Assembly: GCA_025602905.1 (NCBI GenBank)
Contig: JAHLKI010000011.1
Span: 62,001-126,000, forward strand
DNA from: Phlyctochytrium arcticum
Taxonomy: Eukaryota > Chytridiomycota > Chytridiomycetes > Chytridiales > Chytridiaceae
DNA length: 64,000 nucleotides
Direction: 5' to 3'
Position 1 is the stretch's first letter. The number at the start of each line of letters is the position of its first letter. The position numbers were made by a program, and so were the translations under genes. Positions 11,080 through 23,132 of the stretch are shown piece by piece. The notes beneath the pieces are model-generated. The model was given only the letters and a program-made list of their open reading frames with translations. It searched no databases and was not told the origin of the DNA.

Positions 11080-11902
11080 TATCAGAACTCCCGCCTTATC
11101 GGACGTCTTAGAGCTGCGGTTTTCTCCAGATATTGCTTACCGCCCCCATGCCCATTGCTTTCTATGTACATCTACTTCTACTACATCTCTCCCGTTTACC
11201 TAATTAACCTTGTAAATATACCGACCGTTTATTTAGTTCAGTTCATCATAGTGACCCTCCGATCTCTTCGCTACATTTGCCGATACAAAGTGCAATAGGA
11301 GCCAACAGTTAGCTCAACTCGTAGAGGTGGGAGGAAGGGATCCATGCCACAGAAATCTATGCTGTTGAGATTTGATCTAGCAAGAATTTGGATGTTTTGG
11401 AAGGCGGTGGTCCACAGATCGTTGTGTGGAAGCGAGGACATAGTATCAGCATTCTATTCTCATGTTCGTAATGTACTCCAGGCAAACTAGCAAAAAGTCG
11501 AAGTCATTCGTGGCCGATAGAAATCTCCAGCAGCACCAGTGCACCACAGCACTGCGTACAGTGTGCATATTGTAGCAGATACCCAGTACGCCTTTTACAC
11601 TTGCTTCCTAGTCTGCGTAGATTCTACTCTCCTGCATCGCGTCCTTCTCCGACAACCATTGCGAAAGATTTCCGAAAAACCAAAAATACCGGCGGCCAGC
11701 AGCCTGCTACTCGGTGCGCCCCCCCACCTCGAAATTCTCGAAACAGGACCCCGTGAGCCACTTGGGTTGGGAAGAAAACGGGATCCCACGCTGGAAGCCG
11801 TCTGCTGTATTGAGCTCGCAACCTCGACCGACAGTCCTAACTCCTATTGATAAAGAGACTTGTACTTGGATCAGCGACCAGGCAATTTGTTGGGCGGAAA
11901 AC
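11080..11902. other. Intergenic region
   Basis: About 820 bp between the large disordered-protein gene and the FYR gene. An open frame runs from 11,714 into the first exon of the next gene but lacks an ATG before 11,903. Nothing else was recognised. Confidence 0.4.
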
Positions 11903-13681
11903 ATGGCCACTTCTTCAAAGGGAAAACGGGAGAAGTCCTCAACGGCAGCCCCAAGTGAAGAAAAGTACAAGCAACTGAAGAGAAAGGTAATGATTTGCTA
12001 GTTGGCGATTTTTTTCACGTCAAAAATGCTAAATGAGACCCTTAACAGCTCAAGGAAGTTTTGGACGTAAGTCTTAAGCTCTAAATTCCATCATCATAGA
12101 TATGGAAATTAAACCTGGAGTGTGATAGGAACATGATCACCTTTCTTCTAAGTTGAAGCGCGCACGAACAAAGATATCACAATTGAAGCGAGAGAAAGAG
12201 TGGGTGGTGCATTGGTGCTACTATTGTAGTTCAGCAACTGGCATTGACCTTGCGTTTCCAGTCTTCTTCTGGATCGATTAGAGCAATATGAACATGCGAC
12301 CTCGTCAGACAGCAACTCCGATTTCTCATCATCCAGCGACTCGGACTCTAGTCAATCAGCTGCGTCTTCTGGTATGTTGATGAGTACTGCCTCTCTCTCC
12401 AGATTCATTCTTATATTCGGACCAATTGTCAAGGCTCAGCTTCCCCAGAACCTCCAAGCCAAACAAAGTCAATACCATCAGGAATGCACACGGTTTTCCC
12501 TCCCCAAGTACACGTCCAGCTCCCATTATCATCCCGAGAAGTCACCCCTAGCAAACGCCAAAAAAAGGAAGGCTCAAAGCGAGCACCGGTCCGAACAAAG
12601 CTGAGAAAGGTCCAGCACGTACCACTTGATGAGGCGGGCAAGCCGATTTTGCCACTCCAGCTCGGCATCATAACAATATACAAATTGGGCGAGATTGTTT
12701 ACGACAGACGACAATTTCACAGCGAAAGATACATTTACCCGGTCGGCTACACTGTGACGAGGTACGAATGCCGGTTTTGGCCATTGTTTGTTGTGACCCT
12801 AAATCATCGCTGCTTGCTCTAGAATGTATTCCAGCATGATTGACCCCTCCAAAACTGTTCTTTACACCTGCACTATAACTGATGGTGGTGATGGGCCACG
12901 TTTCCATGTAACCCCAGATGACGCGCCAGATAGAGGCGTGACCGCTTCCACTGCAACTGGTGCGTGGACATCAATCATAAGAGGTCAGTTTTTAGTGTCA
13001 CAATGCCCAGTCCCAGTCTGCTAAATTATCCTTGTATAGTGGCCAACGCTATCAGGCAGCGGGATCACAGCAACAGCGCTTCCGGCCCAGACTACTTTGG
13101 ATTTTCCCATCCGACTGTAGCAAAGCTTATTCAAGATCTACCGAATGCAGACAAGTGTGAAAGTTATGTCTGGCAAAAGGTACAGACTTACAGCCATGTA
13201 TAAAAGTATCTCAACCTAATGCGTTTTCGCAATCTAGTTTGAAGAGATCAAGGGTCGGGGCACAAAACGCGTCAATGCCAAGATTAATAAGATTCCCACA
13301 CTTCCATCAGCGTCTCCACTGGCACAATCCATCGGCATTCCTGCGACCCCGACAAACGGGCAACATTACCTTCTTCCCAGCGCCAACTACCAACCACTAC
13401 CATCCAATCGAATCGCAGACATGCTGAGCTCACCCAAAGGCGGATCAGACGTTCCAGATTGGTCAGAAACTGGTTCCGCAATGATGGATGATGCTAAATC
13501 AACCATATATTCGCGCGACACGAGTCCCCTGATTGGTCCGCTCGGCACAAGTAGTGTTCTGAGTGATGACGGTTTATCTGGCCATGGAGAGGATGAGGAT
13601 GAGGATCTGATGTCTGACGTAGCTATAGGAGGCATAGCGGTAGGACCCGTTGATACCGGAAACGAATCGGAGGGAGAATAG
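11903..13681 (+). CDS. FYRN/FYRC-domain chromatin protein (TBRG1-like)
   Basis: A 451-residue protein in eight exons: 11903-11986, 12049-12066, 12129-12199, 12262-12371, 12434-12761, 12823-12983, 13040-13179, 13238-13681. The N-terminus is a Lys-rich coiled coil, followed by a Ser/Asp-rich linker. Then comes an FYRN region (PLQLG..TIYKLGEIV...F..ERYIYPVGY, about residues 175-215) and an FYRC region (PDYFGFSHPTV..LIQDLPNA..C..Y.W, about 285-325). This pair is known from trithorax/MLL proteins and from TBRG1, a chromatin-associated factor; without SET or PHD domains the TBRG1 type fits best. The C-terminus is acidic and disordered. Likely nuclear, in a chromatin-regulating complex; the exact complex is inference. 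Confidence 0.85.
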
Positions 13682-13907
13682 AGCCCAAACACAACTTACC
13701 AAGTTTTTGTAGTTTCATTTACATAGTAATTTTTTGTCGGCAGATGTTTGTAGCATTTCAATATAGAGAGCCTTGTGGAGACGTCGGGTTCTTGCTAGTG
13801 GCGAAAGTCTTTCGAGTGGCAACCTGGTGCAGAGATCGTCCACGCGCGACATATAGATCGCGAGGTGTGCGAAATTTCCAACAGGTCAAAGAATTGACTC
13901 TTTGGTC

Positions 13908-16556
13908 ATGTACTTTACCGAAGCGGTAGATCGAGTCCAGAGGAGACTCCAGAAGAAGGAAACACACCGCTCTCAACGCCGAAAGCTGTCAAACAAGGCC
14001 GGCGACGAAACAAGTATCAACAACGAAATTACCTGGTTTGTTTACGCTCAACACTGTCATGTCTTCCTCAGCCGACTAAACTTGCGTCTAGGAACTGGGT
14101 AGCCGCAAACTTGCTTCAACTCGTTGCTCAATATCCTTCGGGACTGACTGAAGCCATCATCCTTTCCGAATTGGAGGGTCAGGTACGCCGAAATCTCGTA
14201 GCGATCTTATAGAAAGTAATGCTAATGAGGACATCAGAATACCCAAGAGGAAAGACAGTACTCTCGCGCTGGATCTGGCCGCAGTTAGTATATACTTGTT
14301 TGTGCTGCGTTTATCAAAAGCTTTCTAAGCAGAATCTTCTCATCTCATCAACAGAACTGAATAATTTGGATGCCTTGACGGACGGAAAGATTGTCCCGCC
14401 AGAGGCAGTTTTTGAGACATGTGTATCAAAGGTGTATACGCTTCCGGGGGCCAGTACCCCAGTGCTTACCCTGACAGCCGTCGAAGGCGGCCGGAGCGTG
14501 GATATGTACCTGCATCAAAAATTCTGGTCGTTACGTGAAGAGCCGGGAATCCTAAAGCAGGTCGCGAGATCACATCTTCTCGATGTTCGATTCCAAAGCT
14601 GATTTGTTAACGTTTTAGAACCGGATACTGCGAATGACAGGCACTCGTTGCGTGACGACACCGACAGGCGGAATCCGTCTGTTGCCGAGCGAATATATGG
14701 CATACGTGCTGTCAGAGAAGAACGACATGGATCAGCAGTTTCTTAAAAAGCACTTTGATCAGCGTTTAGTGGACATCGTAGCGGGTCAAGAATGTGGAGG
14801 GGGTGTTCTAGTCAAGGTTAGAGTGAATGACACCCCTGCTTTCTCTAGTGACTGACTAACGGCAGGTTCAACTCCTTAGGTACAAAACATAGGGACTGTT
14901 CAGCCTGGCCGACACTTTGGCCATGTGAAGCGCCTCGAAATTGAAGTCAATGATACGACAGTAGAGGAAAATGTCAGTTTTTACTTATGGGATGAGCAAA
15001 TTGGCTTGGCATCCTTATTTCAGAAGGTTCAAACTCATGATTCGAAGCCATCAATTTGTCCCTAACCTAGCGTTTCTCACCCAGGGGGACTTGATAGCAA
15101 TGTGGCGGCCATTCGTGACCATCAATAAATATACCGGACTTTTAAACGGCGGGACAGATGCTACATCCACCATGCTCGAATACGGAACACAAACTGTGCT
15201 TTTTGTGATTCCAATGGACCCTGCGAAGGTGACTTGGCATTGTCCATTAACATGGTTGCCATCTTTCTAATCGCTGGTATAGGAACGAGCGCTTATGAGC
15301 AGCCATGGCGGTTACAGCTCTGATCAGAAAATACCGAGAGATTCACAAGTGGGATACAGTCAGCAATATAGTATTGCAGAGTTCCTAATGCATCCCATGT
15401 CTTAGGGAATTCTAGACTATCAGAATTTTCCTGAGCGAATTGCCAAAAATCACTTGGTACCCAAAATGATCAATGTGTCATTATTTGGAAAAGTGGTCAA
15501 GCTTGCCCGGGTATGTGGTGGCCTACTTTTTGTTCGCTATCAGACGTATGTTGCTTAACACGTGTTATCCAGAACCCCAATTCACTGGCCCAGATAATCC
15601 ATGATTCTTGTGGAATACGATTGCTCGATCCGTTATGTACGACTTTTCCTGCGGCGTCGAAAAAACACAGATTGACGTTTCTGTCTAGCCGGCGAGAATA
15701 TAGACGTCACACTTTGGGACGAGGCCAGTCGTAATATTCTCAACACTACTTTTGCCGGTGACTGGATATTCTTGGAAAATGTTGCGACAACCGAAAACGT
15801 AAACGCGCGGATTGCAAGTGGAGCAAAAATGGGTCAGACACAGCAACAAGTAGAAGTAATTGGTAAACCCAAGCTTGGTACAAGGGTGTGGAATGGTGAG
15901 ATATTTGCTCTGGCGGTGTTGAAATGGTACTTGAATGCTGACATGATGAATATTAGTGAGCACCGCAGCAGGATTTTTATCGTCACCATTCCTGCATACC
16001 GAAATCTCGCTTGCCGATGCAATTGATACCCACATGGATACCTTCATGGTTCGCGCGACTATCAGCGATTGGAAAGATTTTTATGACAACGAGGCACCTG
16101 ATATTATCGATCTACGTATGTGAATATCTTGTCCCTTTTGACGACTTTGGTGTGATATTGAATGCAAAACAAGACTCGTTGTGCGATCGACCGGTTCACC
16201 GAACCCCTCAAGGCACATATGAATGCACATGGTGCAAAGAGGAAGTTGTGGACAGACGACCAGCTATGAATTTTCAAGTGACCTTGGACGATTCAACAGA
16301 ATATCTCGACGTGGAAGTTGGTTATAAATTTGGGGAGGTACTGTAAAATTTGGGCAAATCTTACGTGCATGTACTCATTCCATTAAAAAAGGCTATTCTC
16401 GGGCTTTCTGTGTCAGAATACTCGTTTTTGGATGAAGAGGGTCGCCTTGATATGATGGACTGCATTAATGGCGAAGAGATAGAATGCATCGTTGTTAGAA
16501 GCACTGAAATCCGCGTGGGGGTAATGTTCGATTTAACAACCATTGAAAATGAATGA
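13908..16556 (+). CDS. RPA1-related OB-fold single-stranded-DNA-binding protein (RADX/MEIOB-like)
   Basis: Fourteen exons give 629 residues, the size of RPA1: 13908-14035, 14092-14182, 14238-14283, 14355-14560, 14619-14816, 14880-15026, 15085-15228, 15283-15348, 15406-15510, 15573-15636, 15689-15895, 15957-16115, 16174-16337, 16392-16556. Several OB-fold-like stretches are visible: a V-FYLWDEQIGLA..F..GD segment near residue 260 and VTLWDEAS near 430. The C-terminus matches the RPA1 DNA-binding domain C: a zinc-ribbon-like C-x4-H-x8-C-x2-C, then FQVTLDDST and the EAILGLS-type helix. It is too diverged in its first half to be RPA1 itself; RADX and MEIOB are the better comparisons. Predicted to bind single-stranded DNA in replication stress or meiosis; that role is inference. 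Confidence 0.75.
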
Positions 16557-16830
16557 TGTTTCTCACGAAACTAATCATTCTTGATCCTCTTGACAGGCAC
16601 CTTCCTATATCAAATTTCCTAAATTCCGAATTTCATCTCTGAGTTCAGTGGCGCCTGATGCAGTCGTCAGTCAATCATTAGGGGTCGCCGACTGGGAAAA
16701 TAATATCTGAAACGACAAACAACAAACACATATCACTACTATAGGCTATCGTTATTTCTGACGTTCAGCATAGTCTACTCCATCACCTATTCTATTCTAG
16801 CTACACCGATTTCACCCTGCCAGCAATATC

Positions 16831-17405
16831 CTACTTCCCGCCCGACTCTTTCTTCTTGGCTTCCACACTACCCGGCACGACTTTGGTACCGTACATCTTT
16901 GTAATCTCAGTCTCGACCTTGGGATGATAAAAGCGCGGATCCGTATTTCTGACAAAGGGTACAGTTGCTTCCCATCCATATGAGCGGTTTGATGTGGGTG
17001 GGAAACTTGTGTGCGGGTCGTGTGGTGGGGGAGCGGAAGTCACTACGTGCCAAGGACAAAAGTTAGTGGTGAACTCAGTTGCGGCGGAATTGCAGAGCTT
17101 TACAGGAGTCAGATGGCATCGGGTCGAGTAATGCAAGTTTATCCATCGAAGTAAGAACAATACGATTTGGTTTTTCGGCAACGACTAAACCTATAAAGTT
17201 TCGAGGTGTTTACGCGTGAGAAACCGCCAAATGACATCTAGACGAAGCATGAACAACCTTTCTCTACACTGGGGGTGAGCATATATGTCTCATAGATGGT
17301 ATAGCGCTTCATCTCCTTGCGGACCGTTTCGGCGTGAATCGCATCGCGGAAGACGGGATTGGTGGATGAGACGGCGGTTGTGGTTGATGATGCTGCAGCA
17401 GCCAT
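16831..17405 (-). CDS. Small ciliary-type protein (CFAP144/FAM183-like or related microtubule inner protein)
   Basis: A protein of about 115 residues from two exons, 17405-17270 and 17042-16831, joined in phase over a 227-bp intron that is long for this window, so the internal splice is uncertain. The N-terminal part (NPV..IHAETVRKEMKRY) recalls the start of FAM183/CFAP144 proteins. The C-terminal part (TSNRSYGWE...DPRFYHPK...EITK) recalls the Thr-Ser-x-x-x-Tyr-Gly motif and Pro-rich tail shared by several microtubule inner proteins of cilia. If right, it binds inside axonemal doublets and implies a flagellated stage. Family recognition is by motif only. Confidence 0.5.
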
Positions 17406-17675
17406 TTTGTTTTGTCAAATTCGATAGTTTATTTCGTAGATGCAAAAACTTTGGAAAATTTGTAGGAGCAACCTTCTACCAAGGTTTTGTTTACGGGGAT
17501 TTGGGGGTCGGTCGGTCGGAATATAAGAAGCTTTTGATTTCTAGAGAACACTTCACGCGATAGAACAAAAAATATATATACAAGCTAGTTCTAATCTAAG
17601 TTAAATCTCGCTTAGGTGTAGCATCCATAATGGAAGAACAATGATGAAGCGTATCTATGTCGCTGTGTAGAACGA

Positions 17676-20273
17676 CTATACCCCGCTTTGTGCCAGCTCG
17701 CGGTACTTTTCAATCATTTTGCGACTAACACTGCCCACGCCAGACTTTAGCTCCCCGCGTCCAGCTCTCGTGTCCTCCACATCCTCACCCTCCTCCTCCT
17801 CATCTGACTCGTGATGAGTCGCTGGCTCGTAAGTCTCACAAGCGACACCGACTCCGCCACTGGTAGATCTCTTCACGCGAGATGATATACTCTTGACTCG
17901 CGACCGCGATAAGAAAAAGGTCTCAAAGAACAGTTTGTGTGGATTGTACTCTCCGCCTGGGCAGGCTTTGAACCATCGCCAGGCACGGGTGGGGTCCTGG
18001 AGATTAAGTCGGGTAAGGCGATCTTGATGAAGCTTCAGTAGAGTGAGTGTCAGTCGGACAAGAGACTTTTCCCCTTGATGTACGAATACGTCCCACGTTC
18101 GTAGAAGGGTATGTGTCGGGAGGACAGTCACAAATAGAGTCAGGAACCAATGCGTGGATATGAGGGATAAAGGCGGTGCAGCAGATGGCTCAGATGGCTG
18201 TGCAGAAGTGCTAGCTTTTGTTTTCCGATCAAAAAAGGCAGAACGTTTTGTCTGTAATCGGTTGATACCACCCTGTCTTGGACGGCCGGTGTTGTTGGCG
18301 CTGAGCATTGAGTTTGGAGCAGCTGTGGCAGACTCATAGCCTTCTGCCCATCGCGCGATCCGCTCCAAGCCAAACTTCTTGGCTTGTTTGCCCACCATCC
18401 AAGTCCAAAGAACATCTTGTGTCGATCGACACCCTTCAAGCGTTGCGCCGTACATCTCTTTGGGGAGTAAGTCCTCAACAACCACAATCAACATCCAAAA
18501 CACGCGCTCTTCCACTGCCAGTCTCGCACGTTCACATCCCGACTCAAAGTCATCAGAGTCCAGCCCATTGTTGCGTCGACTAAAGACCAGCAAAAGAAAT
18601 GCAGTGATAAAGTTGAGGGATTGACAGTATCCAATTGGGTATGTGCACGTGCGAAGCATCGAACGCGATTTATCTGGGTGTGGCCACGAGTAGTACGCGA
18701 AGCCCATCAAGATTCGTCGGAGGGAGAGGAGGTATGGGTTTAGCTCATTTACGATGTTGTTCTGAGAATTTGGTGGTCGCTCTGCTTCACTGTGCTCGAC
18801 AAACTCAAAGCTATCGAGATCCAGCTGGTCGCCCATGTCACCAACGGGCGGATCGCTGTCTTTGCTCGTATTATAAGAGTCTGAACGTGCCAATTCGGGA
18901 TTATCATTGCTATCAAAGTTCAGCCCTCCTGTGGGGGTATCCGCGATATCAAACTCATCCGCATCTTCAAATCCCAGATTTTGGTCCCTTGGCGGAGTCA
19001 CGTAGGGGTTGAATGTATCTGACAGCGTAGTGCTCGAAGTGGTCATTTCTGGACGAGACACTCCACCCACCCTTCTCTCGCGCTCCAGCTTTTCACGTTC
19101 CTGCTCGCGTCGTTTGAAGACCTGGTGGTATTGGCGGGGCCGAAACTTGATGTTATCCGGGAAGGTTCGATATATGTCGCGATCCATGACAGCGATGTGC
19201 TCCAGAATAGGATTGTTTTCTTTGGTATAACCCTGCGCAAGGTCTTGCTCTTCCCGACAAATCAAGTGGGTATACAATCCAGTTTCCTCCTTCCACTGTG
19301 CTTCCGCCCCGCTCATGTTGAACCAAACAGCTGCCCGAAGATGGTCGGGAATTCCTTTGCGAATGTATCGCTTGGCTTTTTCAGTTCTAAATGATGGAAA
19401 TTGACCATTGGTTTTGGCAAGCCAAGCGTCCCATTTGGCAGCCCGCGTGTCGCAAACGGCACGATACTTGGTTTCGAACGCCAGTTGAATATGGGGGCGC
19501 ACATGATAAGGTTGAGCGCGTTTAAAGCCATAGAAGTCATAAAGTGGGTCGTTATTATTCACCGGATCCAAGCATTCGATGCTAGTTGGAGAAGTGCATA
19601 ATGGTGCCGCAGATGCTGGTGCCGTTGACGGCCTCCTGACCTGCACGACCGGAACACCCTCTGTACTCCTCTTACTTTGGGGCTTTTGTTTAGTCGATCC
19701 TGCGCTATTTGCTCTATCTTTGAGCGCTAGAACATGTGGAAACGCGTCTCCTGTACGAGGTGGAGGTGCGCTACCCGCTCTGGCCTCCAAAGACAACGGA
19801 TGTTGTGGTGGAGATTGTGATTTTAACAGGAGAGTTGATGTGGGCGGAATGATGTATGGGCAGTTTTTCACTCCCGTGGTTGAGACAGCCGAGGCGGGGA
19901 GGTGGGGGGATGGTACATGTGCCTGACTTTGACGCAGCTGTAATTTCGAGGTAGGAGAATGAAGTGAGGGTACCAAAGGAGTGGGACCAGCATAATTTAG
20001 GGAAGTAGAAGCGGAAGAGCTCGTACTGGGTGATGGGGTTAAAATACCGCTTTGAAAAGCCATCGCAAGTGGGGGCGGAGGCTGCAACGGGGTATTGTTG
20101 TGAAGACGATGCCGCTGACCATGGCGGTCTCGGGATGACGACTTCCGGGTATAGTCTCTACTCTCTGATCCTTCCGGTCCTCGGGACCGGTTTCCACCTT
20201 GCCTCGTTGCGCTCAACCCCATTGTGCCTTCTGCGGCAGACGCAGCGCGCGGAGGAGGACGTATATCCGCCAT
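17676..20273 (-). CDS. TBC-domain Rab GTPase-activating protein
   Basis: A single exon of 865 codons starting at the ATG at 20,273. The first 240 residues are disordered and rich in Pro, Ser and Thr. A TBC domain fills roughly residues 305-760. The catalytic arginine finger lies in the IxxDxxRTFP motif (IAVMDRDIYRTFP) and the glutamine finger in YPIGYCQSLNF; the start motif RKGIPDHLRAAVW is also present. Two long inserts, acidic after the arginine motif and basic before the final helices, enlarge the domain. Such proteins speed GTP hydrolysis on Rab GTPases and so control membrane traffic; the Rab partner cannot be read from the sequence. It is notable for having no introns in this intron-rich window. 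Confidence 0.92.
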   Translation of the reverse strand: MADIRPPPRAASAAEGTMGLSATRQGGNRSRGPEGSESRDYTRKSSSRDRHGQRHRLHNNTPLQPPPPLAMAFQSGILTPSPSTSSSASTSLNYAGPTPLVPSLHSPTSKLQLRQSQAHVPSPHLPASAVSTTGVKNCPYIIPPTSTLLLKSQSPPQHPLSLEARAGSAPPPRTGDAFPHVLALKDRANSAGSTKQKPQSKRSTEGVPVVQVRRPSTAPASAAPLCTSPTSIECLDPVNNNDPLYDFYGFKRAQPYHVRPHIQLAFETKYRAVCDTRAAKWDAWLAKTNGQFPSFRTEKAKRYIRKGIPDHLRAAVWFNMSGAEAQWKEETGLYTHLICREEQDLAQGYTKENNPILEHIAVMDRDIYRTFPDNIKFRPRQYHQVFKRREQEREKLERERRVGGVSRPEMTTSSTTLSDTFNPYVTPPRDQNLGFEDADEFDIADTPTGGLNFDSNDNPELARSDSYNTSKDSDPPVGDMGDQLDLDSFEFVEHSEAERPPNSQNNIVNELNPYLLSLRRILMGFAYYSWPHPDKSRSMLRTCTYPIGYCQSLNFITAFLLLVFSRRNNGLDSDDFESGCERARLAVEERVFWMLIVVVEDLLPKEMYGATLEGCRSTQDVLWTWMVGKQAKKFGLERIARWAEGYESATAAPNSMLSANNTGRPRQGGINRLQTKRSAFFDRKTKASTSAQPSEPSAAPPLSLISTHWFLTLFVTVLPTHTLLRTWDVFVHQGEKSLVRLTLTLLKLHQDRLTRLNLQDPTRAWRWFKACPGGEYNPHKLFFETFFLSRSRVKSISSRVKRSTSGGVGVACETYEPATHHESDEEEEGEDVEDTRAGRGELKSGVGSVSRKMIEKYRELAQSGV

Positions 20274-21267
20274 AGCTGGGTATCCCCGCGCTACTATTCC
20301 TCCTAAGTGGGTTCTCCTCTCAATCCTCGTGAGATACGTACACAGTACAGAACGAACGCAGTAGAGGTGTGCCGGCAGTAGGTCCCGTTGTTGCCAAGTG
20401 AAAGCTTATCCAACGAGAGCAGTGAACTCCAGAAAATCAAAGTATTGGAAAGCTAAGAAAGTCTCCGAGCCCAACGACGCTCCTTCTCAGGTATGGTATT
20501 TTGACGGTTGGAATTCGCAAGACGTTCCTCAAATTCTCCAATACTTTGTCACCCAAGTAGCCGGCGGCCGTTTTGTCGCAAGTTTTGTCGGCGCTTTGTC
20601 GGCGCGCTTTGGCGCAGCTTTGGCGAACCTCTGTCATTAAGCCGTTTTGGGGTATATGAAGATTTGACACAGGGTGACAGGGTCCTTCGGTTTTCCCACG
20701 AACAGACTTGCCCTTCTACCGCTGCCCAGTGCAAGATTACCGTACATTTACCGTGCATTTACCGTGAGAGTCTCGAATAGTATAGAGGGTATATATGCTA
20801 GTAGTGAGTGTAAAGTGTCGTGGTGTGCAAGAAACGCGGAACCGTGATCCAGCTTTGAGATGGAACAGCGCTTGGCTCGCGACAGGTGCTACAACAATGT
20901 ATGTACTTGACACCCTTTCAATGAACGGATATGGATGGTCTCTTTCCACCGACTCCCGACCAGAACGAGCGACCATCAGTAAAGGATAAAAGATGGCTGA
21001 ATTTTGATCACCCCCGTGCATTTACGTTATGTGTGTGGGTTATGTGGTGCTTTTCCCGCAATCATATAATTTAGGGTTACCCAGATTGTTTTAGCACTGG
21101 TAAACAGCGACAGACAAGCATTGATTATCTACACCAAAACATAAAGAAAAATATACAATAATTACAAAATGTCGCCAGCTGGGGCACTACAAAAAGATAA
21201 TGTCCATGCGGATGAGCAGCTATGCTGACTATGTACAGGAAGGGGCTAGAGTGCGCCAGAAGAAACT
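20274..21267. other. Intergenic region
   Basis: About 990 bp between the TBC gene's 5' end and the SET gene's 3' end. Near 20,570-20,610 there are TTGTCGGCGC repeats, and near 20,740-20,765 the unit ATTTACCGTG occurs twice in tandem. No gene was recognised. Confidence 0.4.
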
Positions 21268-22169
21268 CTAAACTTTGACAACTTGCTTGCGGGTTTCCCA
21301 ATAAGATGGTCCGTACGAGACGGTGACCTCTTGCCCTGGCCAGATGGGACGAACCGAGACGTACACCAATCGCCAAAGGTTTTTCCATGGAACGTAGATG
21401 ACGTGAGTATTTGGGTCATCCTCGTGGTTGACGAAACGAGCAATGTTGCCAACAATTTGTGAATCGACACCCAGACGCAACTCATTGCCGTTGTCATCCT
21501 TCAGATCGTGAGAGTAGTAGTCCCATTCGTAATCCGTTGAGAATGAACTGTTGGTAAGCACACCGGTATATTCGGCAATGTAGGCGTTGCTTGGGATGTA
21601 CTGATCCGTGTAGACACCGAAATGCTTCTCGTCACCAGCCCACTTGACGTAGAAGCGACTGTCCTTCTGGTGGGGTTGGTTGATGAAGGGACCCCATACT
21701 CGAGCATCTGAAAATGGGATAAATGTAAGTAAACTTCACTGAGTACCGCTCAGGGGTGAAAGTGCAAGTACTTACAGTTGTCAAACATTTCATGGTCATC
21801 CAAGTATCGCGTGTCTTTGGTAATGTCGTGATTTTCAACGTATTTCTTGAGTGAATCTGGCACGACCAGCGTGTTGACATGGCGTAAACCAAAGAACTTC
21901 TCAAAGTCCTCGGGGTAAAACTTGCGCCCACGGAACGTTGATACCATCTCCTGAGTGAACATGGCAGACTTGGTGACCGAGGGATCGGAAGAGCTCAATG
22001 CCGAGACATTGTCGAGGGCAGACAACGGGGCCGGAGAAGAGAGAAGCGATTGGCAACCAAGCACCAGGCCTCCAACGAAAGCTGCGGCGCAAGCAAGTTT
22101 CGACAACGAGAAGAATGAGCTGGATGAGGGTCCGTAGCTGGCGGACTTGACTGATGACGGTTTGCCCAT
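21268..22169 (-). CDS. SET-domain protein with an N-terminal membrane anchor
   Basis: Two exons (22169-21776 and 21707-21268; 68-bp intron) give 277 residues. A short Ser-rich N-terminus is followed by a hydrophobic stretch at about residues 19-43 (ending VGGLVLGCQSLL), a signal anchor or uncleaved signal. The SET domain occupies about 135-271: YIPSNAYIAEYTGVL, then NIARFVNH at 219-226 with the knot-forming Asn-His and a PN pair after it, and the catalytic tyrosine in VSYGPSYW near 263. Pre-SET and post-SET cysteine clusters are missing, so it is a compact SET enzyme. Known family activity is protein-lysine methylation using S-adenosylmethionine; the substrate is unknown. A membrane anchor is unusual and argues against a histone target. 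Confidence 0.82.
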
Positions 22170-23132
22170 GTTGTGAGTGGTAGGTTGACGGGGTGGGTAG
22201 TTGATGAGAGATGGTAAGGCAAAGCTGGTAAAGACACAAAAGGGAATCCCAGTCGATGCCGGCCGCGTTTATATACTGGTCGTCGCGGGCTTCTTGTCGG
22301 AGCAGGCAAAGAATGGCTTGGCCCAAATGGCCGCGCGGTGGCCGGCGGCGTTACAGCGACCGGCTGCAGCCAGTGCAGCCGGTTGCGCGGTGAAACAGGG
22401 GGGCTGCAGCCAAAAGATCCAACCGCAAGCGGCCGAGCGGCATCCTCGCCGTTTCATGCAACCGTTGCACGAAACCTTCGCATCAATACAGTATGGAACT
22501 TTTAAACTTCTTGATGCTTTCTGAGGGCGCCAATCAATAATAACCTGGGCTATTGGTTTCTGTTAGCGGCACAAAAGGACTACCGATCATCATTGCCATC
22601 AATGCCATGTCGGATAATATTTCTTTTTTCTTATGAATTTGCAATGCGTACAGCAACAAATCTGTGAACAGGCCGAATCTGAGGCCGAACCAGTATATAC
22701 AACATCGTCTACAAAGAAAGTGAAGTCAGGGACCGGACAAGGCGAAGATTGAGCATCTTGAGCATTTTGCGAGCACACCAATCTGATGTGTTGAATATGA
22801 TGCGTTCACCATCTTAGAAAAAAAGGAAACCTGCCGACACTTTCATTCAATTAGACACCATTTAAATGTACCGACTGCTTCCTTTCTGAGGGGCACACAT
22901 TGCCCTCACATCGTCTTCTTTGACCCACGAAATGACTGTCCGTCTCAGTTTCTATGTTAAAAGGAATTGAATGCCCGAACTTTGGAAGGCTCGATCGGCA
23001 AAATTCGGAAGATTGCAAACGGGAAGAGCCGGGTCCACTTTGAAGAATTTCAAGTCAATCCAAAAAGTTGAAGTTCAACAACCGGAACAAACCCCAGAGG
23101 CCCTTGGTATATGAAGCATATTTGTCAACAAC
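22170..23132. other. Divergent intergenic region with a GC-rich block
   Basis: About 960 bp between the divergent SET and TAN1 genes. A block near 22,325-22,450 is far richer in G and C than its surroundings, with repeated GGCCG/GCCGG and CTGCAGCC words; the rest is A/T-rich. It probably carries both promoters. No gene was recognised. Confidence 0.4.
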
